The notes under the pieces are model-generated. The model searched no databases and was not told where the DNA came from. It saw only the letters and a program-made list of their open reading frames with translations. This document shows, one piece after another, positions 1-7,749 of a DNA stretch of 17,084 nt. Each line of letters begins with the position of its first letter. Position 1 is the stretch's first letter. This DNA comes from JBOCEF01 sp047610385 (GTDB taxonomy: Bacteria; Pseudomonadota; Alphaproteobacteria; Rhodobacterales; Rhodobacteraceae): contig JBLGAC010000064.1 of the NCBI GenBank assembly GCA_047610385.1, forward strand, positions 1-17,084, read 5' to 3'. Position numbers and translations under genes: made by a program.

Positions 1-1
1 G

Positions 2-124
2 ATGGGCTTGCTGAAACAGTTTCGCCGCGTCGCCACCCGCTACGACAAGACCGCCGAAAGCTTCCTTAGCTTCGTCCAACTTGCCGCCATCCATCGCTGG
101 ATGCGCTTTGTCCACACGGCCTAG
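2..124 (+). pseudogene. IS5-family transposase, 3' fragment
   Basis: About 40 codons are open from the window edge to a TAG stop at 122-124. The tail contains RYDKTAESFLSFVQLAAI, the typical C-terminus of IS5-family (IS427-like) DDE transposases. The catalytic part, if present, lies outside the window. The fragment stops about 40 bp before the livG-like start, so this IS end is next to the transporter rearrangement and may have caused it. It differs in sequence from the second IS5-type element at about 4143-5114, so the two are not copies of one insertion. Confidence 0.75.
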
Positions 125-163
125 CGTCTCTCGAAACCGCACATCAATGCGGAGTGGGAGGGG

Positions 164-240
164 ATGATGACAACCGCTGTTTTGCAGGTCGAAAAGCTGT
201 GCAAGTCGTTTGGCGGCGTGCACGCGATCAGCGATTTGTT
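164..240 (+). pseudogene. LivG-like ABC ATPase, N-terminal stub
   Basis: A purine-rich ribosome-binding stretch (151-163) precedes tandem ATG codons at 164 and 167. The first ~25 codons include LQVEKLCKSFGGVHAISDL, which is the start of a LivG-type ATP-binding subunit of HAAT transporters. No Walker A motif follows. Homology ends around 235-255, where the sequence passes into a substrate-binding protein in another frame. The reading frame itself continues to a stop near 358 without making sense. This is the surviving 5' end of an ATPase gene after a deletion, and it cannot energise the transporter. Confidence 0.7.
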
Positions 241-993
241 CTTCACCGTGCTGCGGGCACGTTTGTGGCCGGCAAGGGGCACAATCGGGTGGCTGTTCTT
301 GGCGCGCTCGATGTCGGCTTTTATGCCAGCTACGTCGATGCGTTTGAGAAGGAGCTGACCAAGGCGGGCGGAGAGATCGTGACCCGCGAATCTTTCGCGC
401 TCAAAGACCGCGACATGTCTCCGCAGCTCACCAAGATCCGCGAATTGGCCCCCGACGCGTTCCTGGTCGTCGGCTATGTTGAGCCGGCGGCCATCATCTA
501 TCGCCAAGCGGTGGAACTGGGCATCGACGTGCCGCGCTATGGCTTCACCAGCGGCAGCGAAGAACAGTTCCTTCGCGTGGCCACGTCAGAGCAGATGGAA
601 GGCGTCTGGGACCTGCGCCCGACTGAGCTGACCTTGCTGTCGACCACCGACAATGGCGTCGCCTATCACAAGCATTATTCCGAAAAATTCGAGATCGCGC
701 CGTCGCCCAGTTCTCCCTACGCCTACGATCAGACCTATGCGCTGAAGGACGCGCTGGAGGCTGCCGGGACCGTCGAGGACACCAAGGCGGTGGCCGCGGC
801 GCTGCGTGCGCTGCCGGTGCCGACCGAAGTGGTCATGCAGTATTTGCCCGTTGACGGCAAAATGTTCGACCGCAACGGCCAAGCCTATACCTCCAACGGC
901 GCGTTCCAGTGGCAGTCGGGCAACTGGGTCTTCGTTCAGGACCTGCCGTCCGACGCCAAGGCGTATTCAGAGTTCCTGAGCACGCTCGACTGA
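241..993 (+). pseudogene. Branched-chain amino acid ABC transporter substrate-binding protein, 5'-truncated
   Basis: About 245 codons encode the C-terminal two thirds of a periplasmic LivK-like binding protein (Peripla_BP family). Visible landmarks are RVAVLGALDVGFYASYVDAF, then a region around IRELAPDAFLVVGY, and the late PYAYDQTYALKDALEAA helix. Signal peptide and first lobe are missing. The open frame starts at 154, but its first ~30 codons are out-of-frame livG sequence, so an export signal is absent and the product should not reach the periplasm. The family norm is roughly 380-420 residues. livH follows after a 111-bp gap with no other gene. The exact junction lies between about 235 and 262. 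Confidence 0.75.
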
Positions 994-1104
994 TCCGCGA
1001 CATGTCTTGGTGCGGGTGGTGCATGTGCGCTGCCCGCGCCGCATCCTATTTTCCCAGCCGCTCCGGCCAATCGCCGGCGGCTCCGGTCACGAGATCTGAA
1101 CGCC

Positions 1105-1965
1105 ATGATCGAGATACTTCAGCAAATCATCAACGGCGTGGCGATCGGGGGCGTTTATGTTCTGATCGCGTTGGGCCTGACCACCGTGTTCGGCATCCTT
1201 GGGATCGCCCATTTCGCCCATGGCTCGGTCTCGATGTTCGGGGGCTATCTGACCTTTTTCCTGGTCGCCTCAGCGGGGTTGCCGCTGGTCGCGGCGATTG
1301 TGATCGCGCTGGTGGCGGGGATGGTCCTTGGCGTGGCGATTGAATTGCTGGCCTATCGCCCGGTGCGCAAAGCCAACCACATCAACGCGTTCATCGTCGC
1401 GCTTGGCCTCACGATGATGGTGGAGGGCCTGAACCTTCAGTTCTTTGGCGCTGAGCAAGTGGTGATCCCGACCAACCTGTCACGGGTGTTCAACATCGGC
1501 GGCGTCACGATCCCAGAGCTGAGGTTCTATGTCATCATCGGGGCGGCGCTGCTGGTTATTGCGATGACGCTGTTCGTTGAGAAGACCAAGGTTGGCCAAG
1601 CGATCCGTGCCTTGGCGCAGAACCGCGATGCGGCGATCTTGATGGGCGTCAACGTGCATACGATCCCGCTGGTGGTGTTCTCAATGTCCACGGCGCTCGG
1701 CGTCGCGGCGGGGGTGATGGTGGGGTCCCTGTTCGCCATCGCGCCCGGCATTGGTGAGGGGCAGGTGGTCAAAGGCTTCGCGATGCTGATCCTCGGCGGC
1801 CTCGGGTCAATCCCCGGCGCGGTTGTCGGCGGGCTGGTGCAGGGCATCACTGAGGCGCTGGCAGCTGGTTTCATCTCCTCCGCCTACAAGGACGTCATCG
1901 CGTTTGCAGTGATGATCATCGTGCTGTTGGTGCGCCCACAGGGCCTGATGGGAAAAAGCACATGA
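1105..1965 (+). CDS. livH: Branched-chain amino acid ABC transporter permease LivH
   Basis: A 286-residue, strongly hydrophobic protein. It would form one of the two inner-membrane permease subunits of a HAAT-type importer. The N-terminus (QQIINGVAIGGVYVLIALGL) and the cytoplasmic-loop region near the C-terminus (GGLGSIPGAVVGGLVQGITE) are characteristic of LivH. Length is normal for the family. The ATG start fits the conserved N-terminus. The stop overlaps the livM start (ATGA at 1962-1965), which indicates translational coupling. Substrate cannot be told from sequence. The adjacent acyl-CoA dehydrogenase suggests an amino acid or acid that is degraded through CoA thioesters. The ATPase and binding protein upstream are broken, so the subunit may be orphaned unless partners are supplied elsewhere. 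Confidence 0.93.
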   Translation: MIEILQQIINGVAIGGVYVLIALGLTTVFGILGIAHFAHGSVSMFGGYLTFFLVASAGLPLVAAIVIALVAGMVLGVAIELLAYRPVRKANHINAFIVALGLTMMVEGLNLQFFGAEQVVIPTNLSRVFNIGGVTIPELRFYVIIGAALLVIAMTLFVEKTKVGQAIRALAQNRDAAILMGVNVHTIPLVVFSMSTALGVAAGVMVGSLFAIAPGIGEGQVVKGFAMLILGGLGSIPGAVVGGLVQGITEALAAGFISSAYKDVIAFAVMIIVLLVRPQGLMGKST

Positions 1966-2909
1966 AAATCAGCGCCAAATCTGTCGTCAACATTGCGGCG
2001 TTGCTGGGGTTTGCGCTGCTGCCACAGCTCCTCGCGGTCAAATACTACCTGCACCTGAGCATTCTGGCGCTGGTTTGGGTGATCGCAGCCCAGGGCCAGA
2101 ACCTGATCCAAGGCTACACCGGCTATGTCTCTATCGTGCAGGCGGGCTTCATGGGCATTGGCGCCTACAGCACCGCCCTGATGGGGCTGCATTACGGCCT
2201 GCCGGTTTGGCTGACCATCGCGCTGGCGCCATTTGTGACGGCGATCTTTGAGGTGGCGACGGGTTATTCCTGCCTGCGGGTCAAGGGACACTACTTTGCG
2301 ATCGTCACGCTGGCCTTCAACATGGTGATCTTCATCGTGCTGATGAATTTCACCGAATTGACCCAAGGCGAGGCAGGGATCACCGGCATCCCCAAGCCCG
2401 GCGGTGGGCTGTTCGATTTCTACGACCGAGTGGTCTATTATTACTTCGTGCTGATCGCCGCGGTTGCGATGACGCTGCTGGCCGCGCTGATCGTGCGCTC
2501 ACGCATTGGGCGGACCTTGGTGGCAATCCGCCAGAACGAGGATCTGGTGGGCGCCCTTGGCATCGCGGCATGGCGATACAAGTTGAACGCCTTCGTCATC
2601 TCGGCCATGTTCGCCGGGTTCGCAGGCGCGCTTTATGCCCATTACCAAAGCTTCATCAACCCAGAGATCTTCGGCGTGGCCCAATCGCTTGACGTGATCC
2701 TCGCGGTGATCCTGGGCGGGTCTGGCACCATCATGGGGCCGGTGGCTGGGGCGTTCCTGGTGGTGTTCCTGCCTGAATACCTGCGCTTCGCCGACAGCTT
2801 CCGCCTGATCCTTTATGGGCTGATCCTGGTGCTGGCGACCATCTTCATGCCGCGCGGGATCGTCGGAGTGACCGGCGACCTGTGGGCCAGACTAACGCGG
2901 AGGGTATGA
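1962..2909 (+). CDS. livM: Branched-chain amino acid ABC transporter permease LivM
   Basis: A 315-residue polytopic membrane protein, the second permease of the HAAT importer. Family landmarks are VQAGFMGIGAYSTALMGLHY near residue 50, RVKGHYFAIVTLAF, and the loop ILGGSGTIMGPVAGAFLVVF near residue 250 that contacts the ATPases. Start overlaps the livH stop by four bases, and the stop overlaps the next gene by ATGA at 2906-2909, so livH, livM and the acyl-CoA dehydrogenase form one translationally coupled operon. In many liv operons livG and livF follow livM. Here they do not, and the only ATPase trace is the stub at 164-240. Confidence 0.93.
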   Translation: MKISAKSVVNIAALLGFALLPQLLAVKYYLHLSILALVWVIAAQGQNLIQGYTGYVSIVQAGFMGIGAYSTALMGLHYGLPVWLTIALAPFVTAIFEVATGYSCLRVKGHYFAIVTLAFNMVIFIVLMNFTELTQGEAGITGIPKPGGGLFDFYDRVVYYYFVLIAAVAMTLLAALIVRSRIGRTLVAIRQNEDLVGALGIAAWRYKLNAFVISAMFAGFAGALYAHYQSFINPEIFGVAQSLDVILAVILGGSGTIMGPVAGAFLVVFLPEYLRFADSFRLILYGLILVLATIFMPRGIVGVTGDLWARLTRRV

Positions 2910-4069
2910 CCATGCCAACAGACGCCACCCAAGACCTGCTTGCCCAGATTGCGACCTTCGCGGCCAAAGATGTGGCCCCCGCCGCGCCCGCTTGGGCGAT
3001 GGGCGATGCCCCCGATGCCGCGATCTTTGCCAAAGCCGCCGCCATCGGCCTGTTCGGGCTGGAGACGCCGGAAAACCTCGGCGGATCGGGCTGGGGCTTT
3101 GGGCCAAAGGCGCAGGCGGCCGAAACGCTGGCCGGCGCCGATTTCGGCTTTGCGATGTCGGTGATCAACACGCAGAACGTGGCGGTGCGGCTTGCGCTCA
3201 GCGCCCCTGCGCAGGTGCGTGACCGCTACTTGCCGGGGATATTGGCGGGCCGGATCACTGCGTGCACTGCGTTGACCGAACCGGGCACCGGATCAGATTT
3301 TGCTGCCGTGGTGACACGCGCGCGCCGATCCACGGATGGCTGGGTGCTGGACGGCGAAAAGGCATGGATCATCAATGGCCGCCACGCGGGGCTGGCCATG
3401 GTGTTCGCACAATGCGCTGAGGGCGGCGGCGCTGGCGGGATCGGTGGGTTCCTGGTGGACCTGTCGGCACCGGGCGTGAAGCGCCATCCGATCGACAGCG
3501 GCTTTTCACAAACCAGCATCGGAACCGGTGGCTTTGTGCTGGATGGGGTTGCGCTGCCTGATGACCACCTGCTGCTGCCCCATGGCGGCGCCTTCAAGGC
3601 CATTATGGCTGAGATTAACGGCGCGCGCGCTTATGTGGCCGCCATGTGCTGCGGGATGCTGGCCGCGGCACTGGTGGATGCGACCGCTTATGGCGCGCAG
3701 CGGCGCACCTTCGGCAAGCCCTTGGCGGCGCATCAGGCATGGCGGCTCAAGCTCGCGCAAGCGCAGACCGATCTGGCGGCGGCGCGCGCGCTGACCGCGC
3801 AGGCGGGCAGGGCGATCGATGCGGGCGGCGACGCGCAGCTTTTGGCCGCCCAGGCCAAGATCCATGCCATCAGCACCTGCCAGCGCCACGTGCCGATCTT
3901 GCTTCATGCCGTCGGGGCTGAGGGGCTGCGGCCCGTCCATTGCTTCACCCGGCACCTTGCGGCGGTGCAGATGGCCGCCCTCACCGACGGATCGACCGAC
4001 ATGCTGTTGGAGCGGGTGGCGCGGCTGACAGGCGCGCCCACCGACGAAACCGCACACTCAAAAGAATAA
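2906..4069 (+). CDS. Acyl-CoA dehydrogenase family protein
   Basis: A 387-residue flavoprotein of the acyl-CoA dehydrogenase family, expected to oxidise an acyl-CoA at C-alpha/C-beta with FAD and pass electrons to ETF. Three regions are recognisable: an N-terminal helical domain, a middle beta domain with the FAD/substrate signature CTALTEPGTGSDF followed by DGEKAWIINGRHAG, and a C-terminal helical domain with RRTFGKPLAAHQ. Start at 2906 is chosen for the ATGA overlap with livM and an upstream AGGG; 2912 is an alternative. Where family members carry the catalytic base in a Y/x-E-G-T motif, this protein reads LTDGSTDM with Asp361. Co-transcription with liv permeases suggests breakdown of the imported substrate. 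The CoA substrate is unknown. Confidence 0.9.
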   Translation: MTMPTDATQDLLAQIATFAAKDVAPAAPAWAMGDAPDAAIFAKAAAIGLFGLETPENLGGSGWGFGPKAQAAETLAGADFGFAMSVINTQNVAVRLALSAPAQVRDRYLPGILAGRITACTALTEPGTGSDFAAVVTRARRSTDGWVLDGEKAWIINGRHAGLAMVFAQCAEGGGAGGIGGFLVDLSAPGVKRHPIDSGFSQTSIGTGGFVLDGVALPDDHLLLPHGGAFKAIMAEINGARAYVAAMCCGMLAAALVDATAYGAQRRTFGKPLAAHQAWRLKLAQAQTDLAAARALTAQAGRAIDAGGDAQLLAAQAKIHAISTCQRHVPILLHAVGAEGLRPVHCFTRHLAAVQMAALTDGSTDMLLERVARLTGAPTDETAHSKE

Positions 4070-4072
4070 GCG

Positions 4073-4141
4073 ATGCGCGTTTTTCAGATCGAAGGCGATT
4101 GGGGCATCGACAACCTGCGGCTTGCCCAGCGGGCTGAGCCT
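4073..4141 (+). pseudogene. Zinc-dependent/quinone-type dehydrogenase, N-terminal stub
   Basis: An ATG three bases after the acyl-CoA dehydrogenase stop opens about 23 codons beginning MRVFQIEGDWGIDNLRLAQR. This matches the start of medium-chain dehydrogenase/reductase proteins (zinc alcohol dehydrogenase or NADPH:quinone reductase type). Homology ends at about 4140, where IS5-family sequence begins. The open frame runs on to 4423 through IS DNA without sense. It was the next gene of the liv/acyl-CoA dehydrogenase operon and was interrupted by the IS. The rest of the gene is not found on the other side of the element, so a deletion accompanied or followed the insertion. Confidence 0.6.
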
Positions 4142-4142
4142 A

Positions 4143-5116
4143 TGAGCCCGACTCATAATTCGACGGGTCCCGCGTGGAACCGCGCCAAGCGTCTGATCAT
4201 AATGCGAATATGGGCGATCAGGAGCCACGCCTCGGCGCTTGCGACAGAGGCTTCCCAGTCCCTCGCCAGACGGCGGCATCGCCCGAGCCAGGGATCGGTC
4301 CGCTCGACGACCCAGCGCCTCGGCAGGACTTCGAAGCCACGAGCGGCGTCGGACCGCTTGATGATCTCGATCCGCCAGTCGCCCTCGCGCCTCAACGCGC
4401 CGCGCAGTTTCGGCCCGGCATAGCCGCCGTCCATTGCCCGGCAGGCGAATGGCACATTCGCCGAGAGGGGGCAAAGACATGGCGCGGCCAGGGCCGGCTC
4501 TTGCGGATCGAACGCAGCACCATCGGCGCCCCGTCGCGGTCCTGCACGCCGGCCGGATGCACCACCGCGCCGACCATCAAGCCCAGCATATCGGTCACGA
4601 TGTGACGCTTGCGGCCCTTGATCCGTTTCCCGGCGTCGAAGCCCCGCGGGCCGCCGCTTTCAGTGGTTTTCACGCTCGCGCTGTCGATAACGCCCGCTGA
4701 AGGGCTGGCTTCGGCCCTTCCAGTTCGCGCGCCTCCATCACCCGAAGATGGTTGATCGCGCGCAAAAGACCGCCGTTTCGCCAGTCGTAGAAGTAGCGCC
4801 GCACTCTCGTGAAGGGCGGGAAATCCCGCGGCGGCAGGCTCCGCTGGCAGCCGGTCGCGGCAATGTAATAGATCGCGTCGACCCCGTCGCGAAGGTCCGT
4901 CGTGCGCGGGCGGCCGAGGCGCCGCGGACCGGGCAAAAGCGGCGCGATCAACGTCCATTCGCGGTCCGTCAGATCGCTTGAATAACGGCGGCCTCGCCGG
5001 GCATGATCCCGGCGAGCGATCTCAGTCCAGGCCATTGGCGGCTCCATCCAGTCTCGCAAACGGACGGAATCACAACCTGCTGGGATCGCACAACTCTTTT
5101 CCGGTTGGGCTCTTAG
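4143..5116 (-). mobile_element. IS5-family insertion sequence, degraded
   Basis: The element is roughly 970 bp and carries a minus-strand transposase in three frame pieces. The two ends share a short inverted GAGCCC/GGGCTC (about 4145-4150 and 5107-5112), flanked by TA-containing bases (CTAT on the left, TTAG on the right). The ends are otherwise diverged, and a clean target duplication is not visible. The element separates the dehydrogenase stub on the left from a DUF3293-like tail on the right. These are unrelated genes, so the insertion was followed by rearrangement. Boundaries are accurate to a few bases only. Confidence 0.6.
4153..5059 (-). pseudogene. IS5-family transposase, frameshifted
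   Basis: The protein is readable only by joining three minus-strand frames. The N-terminal piece (5059 down to about 4700) has SSDLTDREWTLIAPLLPG and FYDWRNGGLLRAINH. The middle piece (about 4700 to 4480) has VIDSASVKTTESGG and GRKRHIVTDMLGL. The C-terminal piece (4455 to 4153) has MDGGYAG and FEVLPRRWVVERT. The DDE residues are all visible: the Asp of VIDS, the Asp of MDGGYAG and the Glu of VVERT. They lie in different frames, so at least two frameshifts separate them. One programmed shift is known in some IS5 members, but two make this copy likely inactive. Confidence 0.8.
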
Positions 5117-5117
5117 A

Positions 5118-5262
5118 TCAGGCGGGGGGCGAATCTGGTGTGATCATCAGTTCGGGCGCGCATCCGATTTCGATCCAGACGAAAGCGTTCTGCCCGAAGT
5201 CGCGGGCAAGGCCGTCGGCCTCTGCGCGCGATAGCCCAAGCCGACCGCCGCACCACGTCGTG
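5118..5262 (-). pseudogene. DUF3293-like protein, C-terminal fragment
   Basis: Reading the minus strand from about 5262 down to a TGA at 5120-5118 gives about 48 codons. These contain LGLSRAEADGLARDFGQNAF followed by VWIEIG. The combination of an (S)-R-x-E-A-x-x-L-A-R-x-F-G-Q-N-A-x-V-W pattern near the C-terminus is what I recall for DUF3293-domain proteins of unknown function. The fragment has no start. Upstream codons run into a stop at 5271-5269, at the junction with IS1380-type sequence. The IS5-family element begins immediately after its stop codon. This piece is too short for routine gene calling and is overlapped by unrelated open frames. Confidence 0.5.
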
Positions 5263-5263
5263 C

Positions 5264-5769
5264 GCCATTACACGAGCTTTCACACTTGGGCGAAGAGCAG
5301 GTCGAAGGCCCGGCGCGTCGTCGCCAAGGTCGAGTTCCATCCCGGTGAGCCGGTCCCGCGGGTCGGCTTCATCGTGACCAACCGCAGCCTGCCGAACGTG
5401 CGGGTGCTGGCGTTCTACAACCAACGCGGCACGGCGGAGCAGCACATCAAGGAGGGCAAGTACGCGCTGAAGTGGACGCGGCTCTCCTGCATGCGGCTCA
5501 AAGCCAATGCCGTCCGGCTGCAGCTCCACGCGCTGGCCTACAACTTGGTCAACTTCCTGCGCACGCTGGTGACGCCGCATGCCGTCGCGACGTGGTCGCC
5601 GACCTCCTTGCGCGAGCGCCTGATCAAGACCGGTGCGAGGATGGTCCGGCACGCCCGCTACGCCGTCTTCCAGTTCGCCGAGGCGGCGCTGCCGCGCGCC
5701 GTCTTCGCCGGCGTGCTCGATCTGATCAACGGCCTGCGCGGACCTCCGGCTGAAGCCGCTTGCGCATGA
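5264..5769 (+). pseudogene. IS1380-family transposase, 3' fragment
   Basis: About 165 codons matching the C-terminal third of IS1380-family transposases. Landmarks are ARRVVAKVEFHPGE, FYNQRGTAEQHIKEGKYALK (carrying the late catalytic Glu region), LQLHALAYNLVNFLRTL and the final LINGLRGPP. Full-length members are about 430-460 residues, so the N-terminal two thirds with the first catalytic aspartates are missing. The frame is open back to 4978, but everything before about 5264 is antisense to the DUF3293-like fragment and the IS5 element. No terminal inverted repeat was recognised on either side. Confidence 0.8.
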
Positions 5770-5925
5770 TCGGCGCCCCCTTCCGAACCGTCACGTGCGA
5801 CCCCAGCGGTCGGATCGGCGTGCCTGCACGTGAGCTGGTCAATGCGTTTGTTTGCCGGAGAAGCTGCTTTGCGCGCTCTTCGCGGCCGGGATGCTTGGTT
5901 CACAACGGGCGAACCGCTGAATTGC

Positions 5926-5955
5926 TTGGCAGAGCGCCTTCGGGTACGGTAGATT
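5926..5955 (+). promoter_or_regulatory. Possible sigma-70 promoter of the metallopeptidase operon
   Basis: TTGGCA (5926-5931) and TAGATT (5950-5955) are separated by 18 bases, matching the -35 consensus at 5 of 6 and the -10 consensus at 4 of 6 positions. Transcription would start near 5962 and give a leader of about 40 bases that includes most of the 32-bp dispersed repeat. It is the only promoter-like pair I see ahead of the operon. In GC-rich alphaproteobacteria such matches are only suggestive. Confidence 0.3.
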
Positions 5956-5958
5956 CAT

Positions 5959-5990
5959 CGAAGGTAAGCCATCTGGGGAATGCCGGCTGA
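5959..5990 (+). repeat. 32-bp dispersed direct repeat, copy 1
   Basis: CGAAGG-N-A-N-GCCATCTGGGGAATGCCGG-N-TGA. It matches 16642-16673 in the same orientation at 29 of 32 positions, and all three differences are transitions. It sits between the possible promoter and the ribosome-binding site of the operon. One reading frame (GEC, after EGxPSG) changes almost only synonymously between copies, so it may be the relic of a coding sequence or an element end. Confidence 0.7.
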
Positions 5991-6004
5991 GAGGATCTGA
6001 CGAC

Positions 6005-6871
6005 ATGGTGCTCCGGATTCAACCGGGCCAAGTCGAAGCGCTTCGGCGCGTGGCCTTGGCCAAGTATGTCGACGACCTTGTGGCACACGGCCGCGAAACC
6101 TATCCGACCATCGCGGCTGTCGCCGGAGATGAAGGCCTAAGGCGGGTCGCCGAAGATGCGACCGCCCGCGCCCGCGCCCGCGGATTTGAGGGTAAGGCGG
6201 GGTTGCGCTGCTGGTTCGAGACCGCGCTGCTCCTGGGGCTCGAGTTCGACGAGGACCCCGCCTTCGCCGCCTTCGCCCATTGCTATGACAAGGACGTGGC
6301 GCGCGCGCGGCTGCTGCCGCCTGAGGACGGCTCGGTCCCTGTCGGCGCGGTGTCGGGGGATGGCGAGCCCAATGACATCGACATGATGGACGATCTGCAC
6401 GACGCCTGCTGGGGGTATCTCGATGCCGCCGTGGGCGAGGATTTCGCCGAGCTTTATCGCGGGTTGGCGCGGGCGCGCGCGACGCTGAAACTGGGCGATG
6501 ACGGGACCGCGCCGATCGAGCGGATCCGCACGCTCGACGACATGAAGGCGCTGTGCGAACGGGTGCAGGCCCCCAAGGTTGAGGCGCTGGGCCCCGAGGC
6601 GCAGCACGAGATGCTAACCGAGGCGGCGCGCCGCGCGGCCGCGGACGGGTTTGAGGGCCATGCCCGCGCGATCTACGTGCTGGGCGTCTTTGTGGGTGGG
6701 ATCGGGTTTCTGCGCGATCCCGGACTGGGCGTCGACGGGCGCACCATCGAGGAACGGTTGCCGCCGATCTCCGCCGGTGCCGAGGCGCGCGGCGAAGGGC
6801 TGGCGCGGGAAACCTCTGAGGTCGCGCGCCGGATGATCGACGCCGCCCGCGCCGGCGCGGGAGCCGCCTGA
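6005..6871 (+). CDS. Helical accessory protein of the metallopeptidase operon, with internal duplication
   Basis: A 288-residue, largely alpha-helical soluble protein without signal peptide. Start ATG 6005 has a good site GAGAGGA nine bases upstream. The N-terminus (QVEALRRVALAKYVDDLVAH, near residues 10-28) resembles a small family that I recall beside type VI secretion PAAR/VgrG cargo genes in myxobacteria and proteobacteria. Two halves are related. A segment ending GFEGKA then LLLGLEFDEDPAF (about 45-87) parallels one with GFEGHA then GVFVGGIGFLRDPGL (about 200-242). The stop overlaps the next start as TGATG, so expression is coupled. A role as chaperone, adaptor or loading factor for the large protein is inference only. 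No catalytic motif is seen. Confidence 0.75.
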   Translation: MVLRIQPGQVEALRRVALAKYVDDLVAHGRETYPTIAAVAGDEGLRRVAEDATARARARGFEGKAGLRCWFETALLLGLEFDEDPAFAAFAHCYDKDVARARLLPPEDGSVPVGAVSGDGEPNDIDMMDDLHDACWGYLDAAVGEDFAELYRGLARARATLKLGDDGTAPIERIRTLDDMKALCERVQAPKVEALGPEAQHEMLTEAARRAAADGFEGHARAIYVLGVFVGGIGFLRDPGLGVDGRTIEERLPPISAGAEARGEGLARETSEVARRMIDAARAGAGAA

Positions 6872-7749
6872 TGGGACGCAAAAGCAAAAAGCCGAGCGCG
6901 AATGCCGCGCTGGAGGACATCGCCGCCGGGCAGGTGGTTGAAAAATGCCCCCTGAAGCGCAAAGGCGCGCTGCGGTTCGTGGTCACCCTTGACGACGGCG
7001 CCGACACTGCGCTGACCGGCGCGGTGGTGACCATCACCGGCCCGGCGGGCGAGGCCAACACCAACCAGTCATGCGGCGCCGGCGGCAATGCGCGGGCCGA
7101 TTTTCAGAACCAGACCCAAGGCGGGTATATCTTCGAGGCTGATTTCGCCGCCTCGGGCCTCGCGATGCTGGAGCATGTCAGCCAGATCGGGAACACCAGC
7201 GTCATCGGCGGCAAGCGGCGGATCATTCCACTGCAGGCGCGCCAGCTTGGCGAGCTGATCGTTGAGGTCCGCAAGGATGACAACGGCGCCGAGGGCGAAT
7301 TGCTGGTCGACGTGAACGTTGTGGAAATCTCCGCCGCCGGGCATCGATCGGAGGGAAGCGCCAAGACCGATGCGAAGCGCGGCCCCGACGGCCAGCTTGA
7401 CGTGCAGGTACGCGTGGCCGAGCCGACATGGATCGTGCCGCCCCAGAACATGCGCGCCACGATCATCGCCGGCCAGACCGAAACCTTCGTGGTCCGCGCC
7501 ATTGAGCGGACATGGCTGCGCCCGCAGGTGTGGGACATGGAAGGGGGCGCCCAGAAGACCGGCGCCTGGCTGAACAACGCGGCGGTCGACATCACCGCCC
7601 ATGGCGCCACGGTCACCATCACCACCCACGGGGCGGGTGACGTGCGCACATACGTGAAAAAGCCGCTCGACACCTATCCGATCGACGCGGCGCGCACGCC
7701 CGACATTGATGACGGCGACGACATCTACCTGTTCGAGGAGTTCGCCTGA
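6871..7749 (+). CDS. Ig-like/carboxypeptidase-regulatory-like protein
   Basis: A 292-residue protein with no signal peptide and a basic N-terminus. From residue ~26 the sequence CPLKRKGALRFVVTLDDG, followed by LTGAVVTITGPAGEA and a Gly-rich turn, has the pattern of a transthyretin/carboxypeptidase-regulatory-like beta-sandwich. A second beta-rich stretch covers about residues 185-260 (IVPPQNMRATIIAGQTETFV and later ITAHGATVTITTHG). Ig-like proteins of this kind are often encoded next to contractile-injection cargo and act as structural or binding modules. Start is set by the TGATG overlap with the preceding gene and GGGAG seven bases upstream. It is the second gene of a four-gene operon. Exact function is unknown. 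Confidence 0.7.
   Translation: MGRKSKKPSANAALEDIAAGQVVEKCPLKRKGALRFVVTLDDGADTALTGAVVTITGPAGEANTNQSCGAGGNARADFQNQTQGGYIFEADFAASGLAMLEHVSQIGNTSVIGGKRRIIPLQARQLGELIVEVRKDDNGAEGELLVDVNVVEISAAGHRSEGSAKTDAKRGPDGQLDVQVRVAEPTWIVPPQNMRATIIAGQTETFVVRAIERTWLRPQVWDMEGGAQKTGAWLNNAAVDITAHGATVTITTHGAGDVRTYVKKPLDTYPIDAARTPDIDDGDDIYLFEEFA

Larger units (their letters stand above)
5770..6004. other. Intergenic region upstream of the metallopeptidase operon
   Basis: These 235 bases follow the IS1380 fragment and precede the first gene of the four-gene operon. No convincing coding sequence is seen. The first part is probably the former right flank of the IS. The second part holds a possible promoter (5926-5955), the 32-bp dispersed repeat (5959-5990) and the ribosome-binding site GAGAGGA (5989-5995). 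Confidence 0.5.

Noticed and set aside
4978..5260. N-terminal extension of the IS1380 transposase frame back to 4978
   Set aside because: The sequence belongs to the IS5-family element and the DUF3293-like tail on the other strand; transposase homology begins only near 5264.
5955..7088. 377-codon open frame on the minus strand opposite the first operon gene
   Set aside because: Arg/Pro/Ala-rich composition typical of GC-rich antisense shadow; no family pattern, and the plus-strand gene is well supported.
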